Notes: generated by a model not told the origin, from the letters alone. A DNA stretch of 15,953 nt from Clostridia bacterium (GCA_017414585.1 JAFQLN010000155.1:1-15953), one strand, 5' to 3'. Shown: positions 1-7,057, counted from the stretch's first letter. Numbers and translations: made by a program.

Positions 1-30
1 ACCTCGTTATGACCACTTCGATAACTCTCC
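1..30 (-). tRNA. tRNA-Ser, 5' end only (cut by window edge)
   Basis: Read leftward from position 30, the sequence gives a 7-nt acceptor strand GGAGAGT, then TA, a D-stem TCG, a D-loop AAGTGGTCATAA and the closing D-stem CGA, followed by G and the first two bases of the anticodon stem. This D-arm is one I recognise from clostridial serine tRNAs. The anticodon, variable arm, T-arm and 3' acceptor strand lie outside the window, so the gene's integrity and its anticodon cannot be seen. The related fragment at 219-260 carries a TGA anticodon loop, which suggests tRNA-Ser(UGA) for this gene too. Confidence 0.68.
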
Positions 31-34
31 GGGT

Positions 35-72
35 ATTTTACTGCCGACTCCGTGGGAAACGGCAGGTAAAAT
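35..72 (-). other. Stem-loop abutting the tRNA-Ser 5' end
   Basis: ATTTTA (35-40) plus CTGCCG (41-46) pair with CGGCAG (60-65) plus TAAAAT (67-72). One G (66) is bulged and the loop is 13 nt. The structure ends 4 nt before the inferred tRNA 5' end on the leftward transcript. No T-run follows in either direction, so a terminator is unlikely. It could be a 5' processing structure or the end of an inserted segment. From 73 to 218 I see no gene and no other convincing structure. Confidence 0.6.
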
Positions 73-218
73 CAAAAAATATGAATTTGTAAAATTGCGA
101 GAAAACTGCGAGATACCCTCGAAACCCACTGTAAAGGCAAGTGAGAAAAACAGAGGAAACCGCACGATTACCGCAGAAAACGCGAGATTCCGAAAGAGAG
201 CCGTGACGGGGACGAGAA

Positions 219-260
219 TTTTTCAAGACCACCTCGTTATGACCGCTTCGATAACCCTGC
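219..260 (-). pseudogene. Broken tRNA-Ser 5' half (D-arm and UGA anticodon loop)
   Basis: The segment 231-257 repeats 1-27 at an offset of exactly 230 bp with two differences. On the minus strand it reads GCAGGGT, TA, the D-arm TCG/CGA with a GGTCATAA loop, then GTGGT and the loop CTTGAAA, which puts a TGA anticodon at 223-225. Beyond this loop the sequence AATTC does not pair with GTGGT. No variable arm, T-arm or matching 3' acceptor strand follows. It is therefore a 5' tRNA-Ser fragment broken at the 3' side of the anticodon loop, not a working tRNA. It lies directly downstream of a perfect promoter, where a tRNA gene would be expected. Confidence 0.68.
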
Positions 261-277
261 GCATAAATACGTCTATT

Positions 278-306
278 ATTATACAGGACTTGCTTCCGAT
301 TGTCAA
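278..306 (-). promoter_or_regulatory. Perfect consensus sigma-A promoter toward tRNA-Ser
   Basis: On the minus strand TTGACA (301-306) and TATAAT (278-283) are separated by exactly 17 nt, an exact consensus match. Transcription would start near 271, run through the broken tRNA half and reach the tRNA-Ser at the window edge. No protein-coding frame worth calling follows within the window, so a stable RNA is the natural product. Confidence 0.85.
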
Positions 307-341
307 GCATTTCGCAGAGAAAAACAGCGCGGTATTTGTGC

Positions 342-887
342 TCAGATGCGTATCCCATTGATAAAATCCGCAAAACAGTCCGGGGCATAACGGTCGGGGA
401 CGGACAGCCGGATGCCGTCGATGTGCAGATACCGGGCGGCTGCATAGCTGTAAGAAGACAGCGGGCGGTCAAGGACATCGTCGGAATGGGCGGAGACGAG
501 ATACCCTTCCTCGGAAAACCCCGTCACAAGCAGGGAATGATAATAAATCCCGTCCGCGCGCATGAGCTGAATGACATCGCCAAGCTCCAGCCCGCCTTCG
601 CTGACCTCCCTGCCGAACGGACCGACATCCCGGTTTGAGGTCAGAAAATTATAGAAAAACTGTACCCCCGTCCATGCCGCCGCCCGATCGTTCGGGGAAA
701 TATAGTACCAGCCGAAGGTCGGGGTGTAGTTCATCACGCACGAACCGGCGTATATGCTCTGCGATACAAAATTCGTGCAGTCCCCGCCGATGCCCGTGTA
801 GTTTTCAAACAGCGGATTGCGCGCAAATGCCCAGCGGCGTGCGTACTGTACCGCTCTGTCCCGGTCATACTCCATCACAACCAACAT
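342..887 (-). CDS. Amidase_6-type cysteine hydrolase
   Basis: A 181-residue protein of the putative amidase domain family (Amidase_6), a papain/NlpC-like cysteine hydrolase fold common in Clostridia. The block GGDCTNFVSQ around Cys37 supplies the probable nucleophile. YYHSLL with His117 and SAHSDD with His134 are candidate partners. The family signatures VMNYTPTFGWYY (51-62) and RPLSSYSY (141-148) are present. The protein is essentially just the domain, with no signal peptide or cell-wall anchor, so it would act inside the cell or leave by an unseen route. The start at 887 (MLVVMEYD) is chosen because GGGGGATT stands just upstream; frames could also open at 905 or 875. It lies 55 bp after the sialidase-like gene and is probably the last gene of that transcript. 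The substrate is unknown. Confidence 0.85.
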   Translation of the reverse strand: MLVVMEYDRDRAVQYARRWAFARNPLFENYTGIGGDCTNFVSQSIYAGSCVMNYTPTFGWYYISPNDRAAAWTGVQFFYNFLTSNRDVGPFGREVSEGGLELGDVIQLMRADGIYYHSLLVTGFSEEGYLVSAHSDDVLDRPLSSYSYAAARYLHIDGIRLSVPDRYAPDCFADFINGIRI

Positions 888-890
888 ACA

Positions 891-939
891 AATCCCCCGT
901 ATCATGCTTTGCTATATCGTATGCATGACGCGGGGGATT
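891..939 (-). promoter_or_regulatory. Stem-loop burying the amidase ribosome binding site
   Basis: The arms 891-907 and 923-939 are complementary at 15 of 17 positions. They hold AATCCCCCG and TCATGC blocks split by one 2-nt mismatch, with a 15-nt loop. In the leftward mRNA the 3' arm ends in CGGGGGATT, which is the Shine-Dalgarno sequence of the amidase gene, so the folded form would hide it. No U-run follows, so it is not an intrinsic terminator. This would reduce amidase translation relative to the upstream gene unless ribosomes or a factor open the stem. Confidence 0.7.
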
Positions 940-942
940 GAT

Positions 943-1980
943 TCATCTTTTCAGCAGAACATCGTCCATCGAAAAACTGTAGCCGCGGATCTGCGCGTTC
1001 GGTGCGTCGTCTACGATATATTCGACTGCGTAGATTTCACCGTCGTCAAACTGTACCCAGCCGCTGTAGCCGAGATCGGAAACGGGACTGCGGTCATAGT
1101 CAAGCGGAAGGATGCGCACTGTCTGCTCTTTTCTGGATGATGCCAGCGCGGATTCTTCCGTGAAAAACGCCGCCATGAAATTCTGTGTCCACGCGCCGAG
1201 CCATCCTTTGCCGCCCTGCATGAACCGGTAGGTCAGCATCAGAGTCCCGTCGGCAAGACAGCCTGCAGTCGGACGGTGGCATCCGGGAATCGGCGTGCGG
1301 TATACCTCCGACCATGTCAGCCCGCCGTCTTTCGAGAAGGTCTTGAGACAGTCGATACCGTCCGCGCTGTTTTCCCGCAAAAAGCAGACGAGCGTGCTGT
1401 CCGAAGTTTCAATGATGGAGGCTTCACAGAGATTGTACCGCGGATCTGCGGCGACCGTGATCCTTTCCGACCAGGTTTTCCCCTGATCATCACTGACAAT
1501 GCAGTATTCGGTCAGCTTGCCGGTGTCATCCGACGGGGTGTGCGCCGCGAGAATCCATCTGCCCGTGCGTGTTTCGAGCAGTTTGTCCGGGACAATGCCG
1601 GAGAGAGGCGTGGCGAGAGGAGCTGACCATGTGTCGCCGCCGTCTTCGCTGAACCACAGCCAGACCTGTGTGTTCCTGCCGTTTTCATGCCCGCGGATGA
1701 AGTCGCAGGAGATTGCCAGTCTTCCGTCCGCGAGCTTTGCGATCCGTGCACAGTTCCAGTATGCGGTTTTTTCGCCTTTTTCGGTGAGATATCGCTTTTC
1801 TGACCACGTCCGTCCGCGGTCATCGCTTGTCACCAGCGTCAGGCGGGCATCGGTGCGGTCGCCGTGGTGTCTGCACTCACTGAAAACGCAGATGAGCCTG
1901 CCGCTGTCGGTGAGGCAGAGATCCGGCCATGCTTCATAGATCGAATCGTCGCGGGAAACCGTGAATTTTTGGATTGCCAT
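943..1980 (-). CDS. BNR/Asp-box sialidase-like protein
   Basis: A 345-residue six-bladed beta-propeller-type protein of the sialidase/neuraminidase superfamily. Four Asp-boxes (SxDxGxTW) are visible: SDDRGRTW (52-59), SEDGGDTW (111-118), SDDQGKTW (163-170) and SKDGGLTW (216-223). In true exo-sialidases an arginine triad binds the carboxylate. Candidate arginines exist (for example Arg37, Arg203 and Arg236 in CHRPT), but I cannot confirm the triad. There is no signal peptide, lectin domain or anchor, so the protein is predicted to be cytoplasmic. That fits a hydrolase acting on imported oligosaccharides or a relative of unknown substrate better than a secreted mucin-degrading sialidase. The start at 1980 has AGGGGAGG upstream. 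Only 15 bp separate it from the GTPase gene stop, so the two are almost certainly co-transcribed. Confidence 0.85.
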   Translation of the reverse strand: MAIQKFTVSRDDSIYEAWPDLCLTDSGRLICVFSECRHHGDRTDARLTLVTSDDRGRTWSEKRYLTEKGEKTAYWNCARIAKLADGRLAISCDFIRGHENGRNTQVWLWFSEDGGDTWSAPLATPLSGIVPDKLLETRTGRWILAAHTPSDDTGKLTEYCIVSDDQGKTWSERITVAADPRYNLCEASIIETSDSTLVCFLRENSADGIDCLKTFSKDGGLTWSEVYRTPIPGCHRPTAGCLADGTLMLTYRFMQGGKGWLGAWTQNFMAAFFTEESALASSRKEQTVRILPLDYDRSPVSDLGYSGWVQFDDGEIYAVEYIVDDAPNAQIRGYSFSMDDVLLKR

Positions 1981-1995
1981 GGACTTTTCCTCCCC

Positions 1996-4590
1996 TTACT
2001 TCTTTTTTTCTTTCAGCTTTTTCAGAACCTTAGCGATTTCCTCATCCACAGCCGTGACCTCTTCGTAAAACTCTCTGGCTGACAGACGCAGAACGCCCGA
2101 GCGCACTGCCTGCAGCTGAATCAGACCGTCCGAGGTAATGACGCGGACATTGAAATCCTTGCCGATCTGCGAAGTGAGCCGTTCAATGTAGGTGTCCCCC
2201 AGCTCGCCTTCCTTTGTGTAGACGACATGAATGCCGTGGTAATCGAATTTTCTTTCCACGGAACCCTTGACGTTGTATGCGTCGAAGACCAGAATGATGT
2301 CCCTGCCCGTGAATGCCTGATAATTGGCGAGAATATCGCACAGTGTCCGGCGGGCATTTTCAAGATCCGTTTCTGCCAATGCCGCCAGCTCGTCCCACGC
2401 GAAAATGACGTTGTAACCGTCCACGATGTACAGGGCTTTTTTGTATTTCGGTACTTTCACATCCACAATCACATTGCTCTTGACTTCTCCGTAAACCTTG
2501 CGGCGGATCGGACCGAATTCGCGTTCCATGATCGCTTCCAGTTCTTTTTCGTCGATTTTGACATTCTTTTCATTGACCCTGTGTTCGGCAGGTGCGGTCA
2601 GATCGGGCTGTTCTGCGGAGAATTTGGGCTTGACGGCTTCCAGATGCATATACTCGGTGACCATGTTCCACGGAACGACAAATCCCGCCCCGTGCGCGCA
2701 GAAGACGGAATCGGGCGTGTTGTCCATGTCCGCTTCGGGATTGTAGCCGATGGAAGCAATGACTTCCTCCGCATTGTGGCAGGGGAAATATCCCTCTACG
2801 CGGCAGGTGAAGCGTCCTTTGCCGTGGGTGTACGAGGCGACTTCTTTTGCATAGTCCGCCATGGCTGCAACTGGTGCGCGTCCGACAAGAACCGTGCTTT
2901 CCGGGGAAGTTTCTTTTTCCTCATAGGTTCCGAAGCGTGCGAGAATATCCGCAATCGCGCGTCCGATGGTATCCGACGGAATTTCCAGCCGGAAGGCGTA
3001 ATACGGTTCGAGAAGGGTGCACGCTCCCGACGTTTTCGCCTGCATCAGTCCGTGACGCACCGCACGGTAAGTGGATTCGCGGAAATCCCCGCCCATGGTG
3101 TGCTTCAGGTGCGCCCGTCCTGCGGCGAGGGTGATTTTCATATCCGTGATCGGACTGCCCGTGAGGGTGCCGAGGTGCTGTTTTTCTTCCAGATGCGTGA
3201 GAATGAGCCTCTGCCAGTTCCGGTCAAGAAAGTTTTCCGGACAGCGTGTGTCAAAGACCAAGCCTTCCCCCGCTTCCAAAGGTTCCAGCAGCAGATGCAC
3301 CTCCGCGTAGTGCCGCAGGGGTTCAAAATGCCCCACGCCTTCTGTGGCTTTTGTGATCGTTTCCTTGTATAAAATTCTTCCGTCATCAAAGGTGACGTCC
3401 AGTCCGAAGCGGTCGCGGATGAGGGAGATGAGAATTTCCGTCTGGATCTGTCCCATGACCTGCGCGTGGATTTCCTCGTACCGTTCGTTCCAGAGGATGT
3501 GCAGAAGCGGTTCTTCCTCCTCCAGTTCCTTGAACTTAGGCAGGAGCAGACGCACATCCGCATCCTTCGGAAGGGTGATTTTGTAGTTGAGAACCGGCTC
3601 CAGATACGGCAGCATGGATGCGGATTCTTCGCCGAGTCCCTGTCCCGCATACGTGCCGGTCAGTCCCGTGACTGCGCAGATTCCGCCTGCCTCCACCAGA
3701 TCGGGCGTATCGAATTTCGCGCCGGAGTAGACACGCACGCCGGTGATTTTTTCTTCAAGCACTTCGTCGGCACCGATGGGGGTATAGCGGATGCTTTGCC
3801 GCGGCGTGAGCGTTCCGCCCGTCACTTTCAGATAAGTGAGCCGGCTGCCGCTTGTATCGTGTCCGATTTTGTAAACCTTGGCGGAGAACGCCTCGGGATA
3901 GGACTTTTCAAGGGTATACTGTGTCAGCAGTTCGAGGAGCCGTGCGACACCGTCGAGCTTGAGTCCGCTGCCGAAACAGCATGGAAAGAGCTTTCTCTGT
4001 GCAATCAGCTCCCTGATGCGTTCGTCGGAGACTGCTCCGGTTTCCATGTACTCTTCCAGCGCGTGTTCGTCGCAGAGAGCAATGTGTTCGTAAAATTCGT
4101 CATCGGACAGACTGCCGTCGGCTGAAAAATCGACGCACGCGGGACTGAGATGCGACGTCAGATCGGCTGTGACGCCCGTCTTGTCCGCACCGGTGAGATC
4201 CATTTTTGTGACAAAAACGAACGTGGGCACATGATACCGCTCGAGCAGAAGCCACAGCGTTTCCGTGTGTGCCTGTACGCCTTCCGAGCCGCTGATGACG
4301 AGGATCGCGTAGTCGAGTACGGCAAGGGTACGTTCCGTTTCGGCTGAAAAATCGACGTGTCCGGGGGTGTCAAGCAGGGTGATGGAGAGATCGGGGGTAC
4401 CGAAGACTGCCTGCTTTGAAAAGATGGTGATGCCGCGTTCGCGTTCGAGTTCATGCGTGTCGAGGTAGGTGTTGCGCCAGTCCACGCGCCCAAGTTTTTT
4501 GATTTTGCCTGTTGTATATAACAAAGCCTCCGAGAGCGTGGTTTTCCCCGCGTCCACATGGGCTAAAATTCCGATAACCTGTTTTTTCAT
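1996..4590 (-). CDS. TetM/EF-G-like translational GTPase fused to a Rae1/YacP NYN nuclease domain
   Basis: An 864-residue fusion. Residues 1 to about 650 resemble ribosomal protection proteins and EF-G. G1 is AHVDAGKTT (10-18), G2 is RGIT (52-55), G3 is DTPGH (74-78), G4 is TKMD (128-131), and a GSG near 207 fits G5; EF-G-like domains II-V follow. Residues about 718-850 match the YacP/Rae1 NYN (PIN-like) endoribonuclease family: IVDGYNVI (722-729), VFDAYNVKG (768-776), TKEGELGDTYIERL and ITSDG (818-822), with acidic candidates D724, D770, D799 and D821. Classical TetM is about 640 residues and ends before such a domain. The domain IV loop here reads KHTMGGDFREST (about 496-507), not the YSPVSTPADF loop of TetM, so tetracycline resistance should not be assumed. 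The likely role is action on stalled or drug-bound ribosomes with possible A-site mRNA cleavage (inferred). It has its own promoter at 4622-4650. Confidence 0.9.
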   Translation of the reverse strand: MKKQVIGILAHVDAGKTTLSEALLYTTGKIKKLGRVDWRNTYLDTHELERERGITIFSKQAVFGTPDLSITLLDTPGHVDFSAETERTLAVLDYAILVISGSEGVQAHTETLWLLLERYHVPTFVFVTKMDLTGADKTGVTADLTSHLSPACVDFSADGSLSDDEFYEHIALCDEHALEEYMETGAVSDERIRELIAQRKLFPCCFGSGLKLDGVARLLELLTQYTLEKSYPEAFSAKVYKIGHDTSGSRLTYLKVTGGTLTPRQSIRYTPIGADEVLEEKITGVRVYSGAKFDTPDLVEAGGICAVTGLTGTYAGQGLGEESASMLPYLEPVLNYKITLPKDADVRLLLPKFKELEEEEPLLHILWNERYEEIHAQVMGQIQTEILISLIRDRFGLDVTFDDGRILYKETITKATEGVGHFEPLRHYAEVHLLLEPLEAGEGLVFDTRCPENFLDRNWQRLILTHLEEKQHLGTLTGSPITDMKITLAAGRAHLKHTMGGDFRESTYRAVRHGLMQAKTSGACTLLEPYYAFRLEIPSDTIGRAIADILARFGTYEEKETSPESTVLVGRAPVAAMADYAKEVASYTHGKGRFTCRVEGYFPCHNAEEVIASIGYNPEADMDNTPDSVFCAHGAGFVVPWNMVTEYMHLEAVKPKFSAEQPDLTAPAEHRVNEKNVKIDEKELEAIMEREFGPIRRKVYGEVKSNVIVDVKVPKYKKALYIVDGYNVIFAWDELAALAETDLENARRTLCDILANYQAFTGRDIILVFDAYNVKGSVERKFDYHGIHVVYTKEGELGDTYIERLTSQIGKDFNVRVITSDGLIQLQAVRSGVLRLSAREFYEEVTAVDEEIAKVLKKLKEKKK

Positions 4591-4621
4591 TGCGTCCTGC
4601 TTTCGTGATTCCTTTCCGATT

Positions 4622-4650
4622 ATTATATCATAAAAGAAAGCGTGCGTCCA
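4622..4650 (-). promoter_or_regulatory. Promoter of the GTPase-sialidase-amidase unit
   Basis: On the minus strand a perfect TATAAT (4622-4627) lies 17 nt from TGGACG (4645-4650), a 4-of-6 match to the -35 consensus. The predicted start near 4614 leaves a leader of only about 24 nt. That leaves no room for the attenuator leader peptide often found before tet(M)-type genes. A weak AGGA lies shortly before the ATG. Confidence 0.72.
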
Positions 4651-4653
4651 TAG

Positions 4654-4697
4654 AAAAAAAGGAATTCTCGGCCTCCTGTTTCGTAGCCGGGAACTCC
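4654..4697 (-). terminator. Intrinsic terminator of the XRE regulator gene
   Basis: In the leftward transcript GGAGTTCCCGGC (4686-4697) pairs with GCCGAGAATTCC (4661-4672) over 12 positions with one G-U and one C-A mismatch. Seven U residues (4654-4660) follow. It begins 7 bp after the regulator stop codon and lies just upstream of the GTPase promoter, so it separates the two units. Confidence 0.78.
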
Positions 4698-4704
4698 TGT
4701 CCGC

Positions 4705-5715
4705 TTATGCTGATGTATATTTTTCTGAAAAGTCCGTGTTTCTCCCGTAGCGGTATTCGTCGCCGCTGCAGCCTTCGAGCACGATTTCGTCATCATCATA
4801 CCGTTTCACACACCACATCAATCCCTGCGGTGTTGTTATACATTGTCCAAGTACGGCATATTCCACGGGTATTTTTATTTCTTTCGGACGGGAGGAAAAG
4901 TCTGCATGAAAAGAACAGTAGTCTTTTCTCTCCATACAGTCGCGGATGCGGAAATATTGCTCTCCGGCGAACAGTCCGAGTTCAAACGGCAGGTTCCATG
5001 ATGCACCGATATAGACATCCGCATAACCGGGACGGATCTGGAAAATATATTCCGTCTGCGCCGTGCAGAGGTGGAGAGAGCACATTCCGCTGCTGTTTAT
5101 GAAAACCGCACCCATCCGCCACGAACGGATGGCAGAAGCGATTCCGACCTCGCTGACTTTCGGCATTTCAGCTCTGTCATGAGAGGATACGAACATTTCC
5201 GTGACACGCAGACCGGTGGTTTGTTTTTCGGTAAACGGCAATCCGAGACAGGTGCTGAGTGCTGTTTGGTCGCCGAACGACCATGTTTCATTGTTTTCGT
5301 ACACGCCGCATGCATTTGTCCTGTCCGTGTCGAAGCAGTACTCTACAGCGGCAATGCAGATTTTGTATGTTCGGCTTCCGGTATAGAGACGGCATCCGAT
5401 ACGGTGCGGTGTCACGTTTTCGTAATAACAAAGGGCAAATTTTTCTGTCAAAACGATTTCTTCTCCTGCTCCGCGAAGTACCCGGCAGCGGAAGATATCG
5501 GACGAAGCAAAGGTATCGATGTTTTCACGCAGAATATAGTCCGTTGTGACGGAGAAAAGTTCCGCCATCCGCACAATTTTTCCGATTTCCGGCAAGGTCA
5601 TATCCCGTTCCCATTTTGAAACGGACTGCCGCGTTGTGCCGAGCAATTCTCCGAACTGTTCCTGCGACAGGTGATTTTTCACGCGCAGTTCGATGATTCT
5701 TTCGCCGAGTGTCAT
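4705..5715 (-). CDS. XRE-family transcriptional regulator with a large C-terminal region
   Basis: A 336-residue regulator. The N-terminal 65 residues are a typical Cro/C1-type helix-turn-helix domain: LSQEQFGELLGTTRQSVSKWE (starting near 16), followed by LPEIGKIVRMAELFSVTTDYIL. The remaining 270 residues have no family I recognise. They are rich in aromatic residues and cysteine and look like beta-rich ligand-sensing or protein-interaction sequence. No transmembrane segment is evident. The start at 5715 (MTLGERI) has a strong AGGAGG 7 nt upstream; an upstream in-frame ATG at 5772 lacks such a site and would fall inside the promoter. The gene is convergent with nothing and codirectional with the GTPase gene, but it is insulated by a terminator. 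It may sense a ligand and regulate itself or the next unit; this is inference from position only. Confidence 0.82.
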   Translation of the reverse strand: MTLGERIIELRVKNHLSQEQFGELLGTTRQSVSKWERDMTLPEIGKIVRMAELFSVTTDYILRENIDTFASSDIFRCRVLRGAGEEIVLTEKFALCYYENVTPHRIGCRLYTGSRTYKICIAAVEYCFDTDRTNACGVYENNETWSFGDQTALSTCLGLPFTEKQTTGLRVTEMFVSSHDRAEMPKVSEVGIASAIRSWRMGAVFINSSGMCSLHLCTAQTEYIFQIRPGYADVYIGASWNLPFELGLFAGEQYFRIRDCMERKDYCSFHADFSSRPKEIKIPVEYAVLGQCITTPQGLMWCVKRYDDDEIVLEGCSGDEYRYGRNTDFSEKYTSA

Positions 5716-5755
5716 AAAGAATCCTCCTGTTTTCTTTCCATTTATTTCACCAATA

Positions 5756-5784
5756 ATAATACCGCACTCCATCCTTTCTGTAAA
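5756..5784 (-). promoter_or_regulatory. Promoter of the XRE regulator gene
   Basis: On the minus strand TTTACA (5779-5784), a 17-nt spacer and TATTAT (5756-5761) form a good sigma-A promoter about 40 bp ahead of the start codon. Just upstream, TGTCA (5804-5808) and TGACA (5818-5822) form an inverted repeat with a 9-nt spacer. It could be an operator for the regulator itself, although it sits upstream of the -35. Confidence 0.68.
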
Positions 5785-5853
5785 GCGACAGAGAGCGGCA
5801 TTTTGTCAACAGACAGGTGACATATTTGAAAGCAGTTTGCCAAGTTATGAAGG

Positions 5854-6894
5854 TCAGATACCGATATATCCCTTGAGCACCTTGAGCGTATTGTATACGC
5901 CGTCCTTGTGCGAGCGTTCGTAGCCGTGGCTGGCGTAGACACCGGAGCCGATCAGCCCGTGACGGATATCATAGCCCGCGGACAGCGTCGCTTCCACATC
6001 GGAGCCGTAGTGCGGGTAGATGTCAACCGCGTAGTCCGCTTCTTCCGCCTTTGCCGCCGCGATGAGCTTGGAGATCACCGGGTAGGAGTACGGACCGCCG
6101 GAGTCCTTCGCGCAGATCGACACCATTTTTTCCGTACAGCCGAGACCGTCGCCGACGCATCCCATGTCCACGGAAATCGCTTCGGTTACGCCTGCGGGAA
6201 CGGATGCCGCACCGCCGTGACCGACTTCTTCATAAACCGTCACGTGCGCATAGACTCTGCGTTCGGGTACGATTTTTTCGTCCGCCATGTACTTCGCCAG
6301 TCCGAGCAGAATGCCCACCGACAGCTTGTCGTCGAGGAAACGGCTTTTAATATATCCGCTTTCGGTGATCTTCGTTCTGGGATCGAATGCAACGATGTCG
6401 CCGACTTCAATGCCCATCGCACGTGCGTCTGCTGCGGATGCAATATCTTCATCGAGGACGACTTCCATGGCGTTCCAGTTCCGCTGGGTACTTCCGTAAT
6501 TCGAGTTGACGTGCACCGATGCGTTGCAGAGCTGGAGCGTTCCTTCGATCACTTTGCCGTCACGGGTGTGGACGCGCACATTTTCGGCTTCCGCGTTTTC
6601 CGCACGCATCCCGCCGAGATTGGTGACCTTCAGCCTGCCGTTCCCCTTGATTTCGGATACCATCGCGCCGAGGGTGTCCGTGTGTGCTTCAAGGAACAGA
6701 CCGTCTTCGGTGTCCTTTCCGCCGAGATCGACGAGAACACCGCCCTTTTTCGTGATCTGTGCGTCATAGCCGAGGGAGGCAAACGCTTCTTTTACCCACT
6801 GTGCCGCCGCTTCCGTGTAGCCGGTCGGACTGTCAACGGCGAGAAGCTCTGCGGTTTTTTCTGCTGCGTAATCTGCATATTTTCTGTCAAGCAT
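5854..6894 (-). CDS. M42-family metallo-aminopeptidase
   Basis: A 346-residue cytoplasmic peptidase of the M42 (glutamyl aminopeptidase/FrvX/endoglucanase M-like) family. These are two-metal enzymes that trim N-terminal residues from peptides and often form large tetrahedral assemblies. Metal and catalytic residues are visible in family order: H71 and D73 in EAHTDT, D188/D189 in LDDKLS, the E222-E223 pair in YEEVGHGG, D243 in SVDMG, and a C-terminal histidine in SHGYERSHKD (H323 or H329). The start at 6894 (MLDRKYAD) is preferred because AGGAG stands about 10 nt upstream; the longer frame opening at 7011 would run through the promoter. It is a single gene between the XRE gene and a divergent glycosidase. 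No functional link to the neighbours is evident. Confidence 0.9.
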   Translation of the reverse strand: MLDRKYADYAAEKTAELLAVDSPTGYTEAAAQWVKEAFASLGYDAQITKKGGVLVDLGGKDTEDGLFLEAHTDTLGAMVSEIKGNGRLKVTNLGGMRAENAEAENVRVHTRDGKVIEGTLQLCNASVHVNSNYGSTQRNWNAMEVVLDEDIASAADARAMGIEVGDIVAFDPRTKITESGYIKSRFLDDKLSVGILLGLAKYMADEKIVPERRVYAHVTVYEEVGHGGAASVPAGVTEAISVDMGCVGDGLGCTEKMVSICAKDSGGPYSYPVISKLIAAAKAEEADYAVDIYPHYGSDVEATLSAGYDIRHGLIGSGVYASHGYERSHKDGVYNTLKVLKGYIGI

Positions 6895-6928
6895 GGTAAA
6901 AAATCTCCTGCTGTTTCTGATTTTTTTC

Positions 6929-6957
6929 AGTATATCACATTTGTGTGCGTTTGTCAC
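6929..6957 (-). promoter_or_regulatory. Promoter of the M42 peptidase gene
   Basis: On the minus strand GTGACA (6952-6957), 17 nt and TATACT (6929-6934) form a near-consensus promoter with a leader of about 30 nt. It is the divergent partner of the promoter at 7029-7057. Confidence 0.75.
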
Positions 6958-7028
6958 CTGTTTTTCGATATTTTCCGTTTCAGCCGGAACCGATACAGAG
7001 AAATCGCTCAAAAAAGCACGAAAAGTTC

Positions 7029-7057
7029 TTGCTATTTGATACTATTCATGGTATTAT
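7029..7057 (+). promoter_or_regulatory. Promoter of the DUF6259-like gene, with overlapping inverted repeat
   Basis: TTGCTA (7029-7034), a 17-nt spacer and TATTAT (7052-7057) fit a sigma-A promoter. The inverted repeats ATTCATG (7044-7050)/CATGAAT (7071-7077) and GATAC (7038-7042)/GTATC (7067-7071) bracket the -10 and the expected start site. That is a suitable place for a repressor to bind. The regulator is unknown. Confidence 0.68.

Noticed and set aside
219..260. A group I intron splitting a tRNA at the anticodon loop
   Set aside because: What follows downstream is another tRNA 5' end, not the missing 3' half, and no intron core structure was recognised.
38..478. A 146-codon leftward frame through the tRNA-Ser region
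   Set aside because: It runs through the promoter, the tRNA fragment and the end of the amidase gene in another frame; the product is not protein-like.
891..939. The stem-loop as an intrinsic terminator after the sialidase-like gene
   Set aside because: No U-run follows the stem in the leftward transcript.
2227..3372. A 381-codon rightward frame inside the GTPase gene
   Set aside because: It is antisense to a gene with complete GTPase motifs; the product is low-complexity in character and resembles no known protein.
1996..4590. Calling the GTPase a tetracycline resistance gene
   Set aside because: The domain IV loop lacks the TetM-type YSPVSTPADF sequence and the protein has an extra nuclease-like domain, so homology alone does not support resistance.
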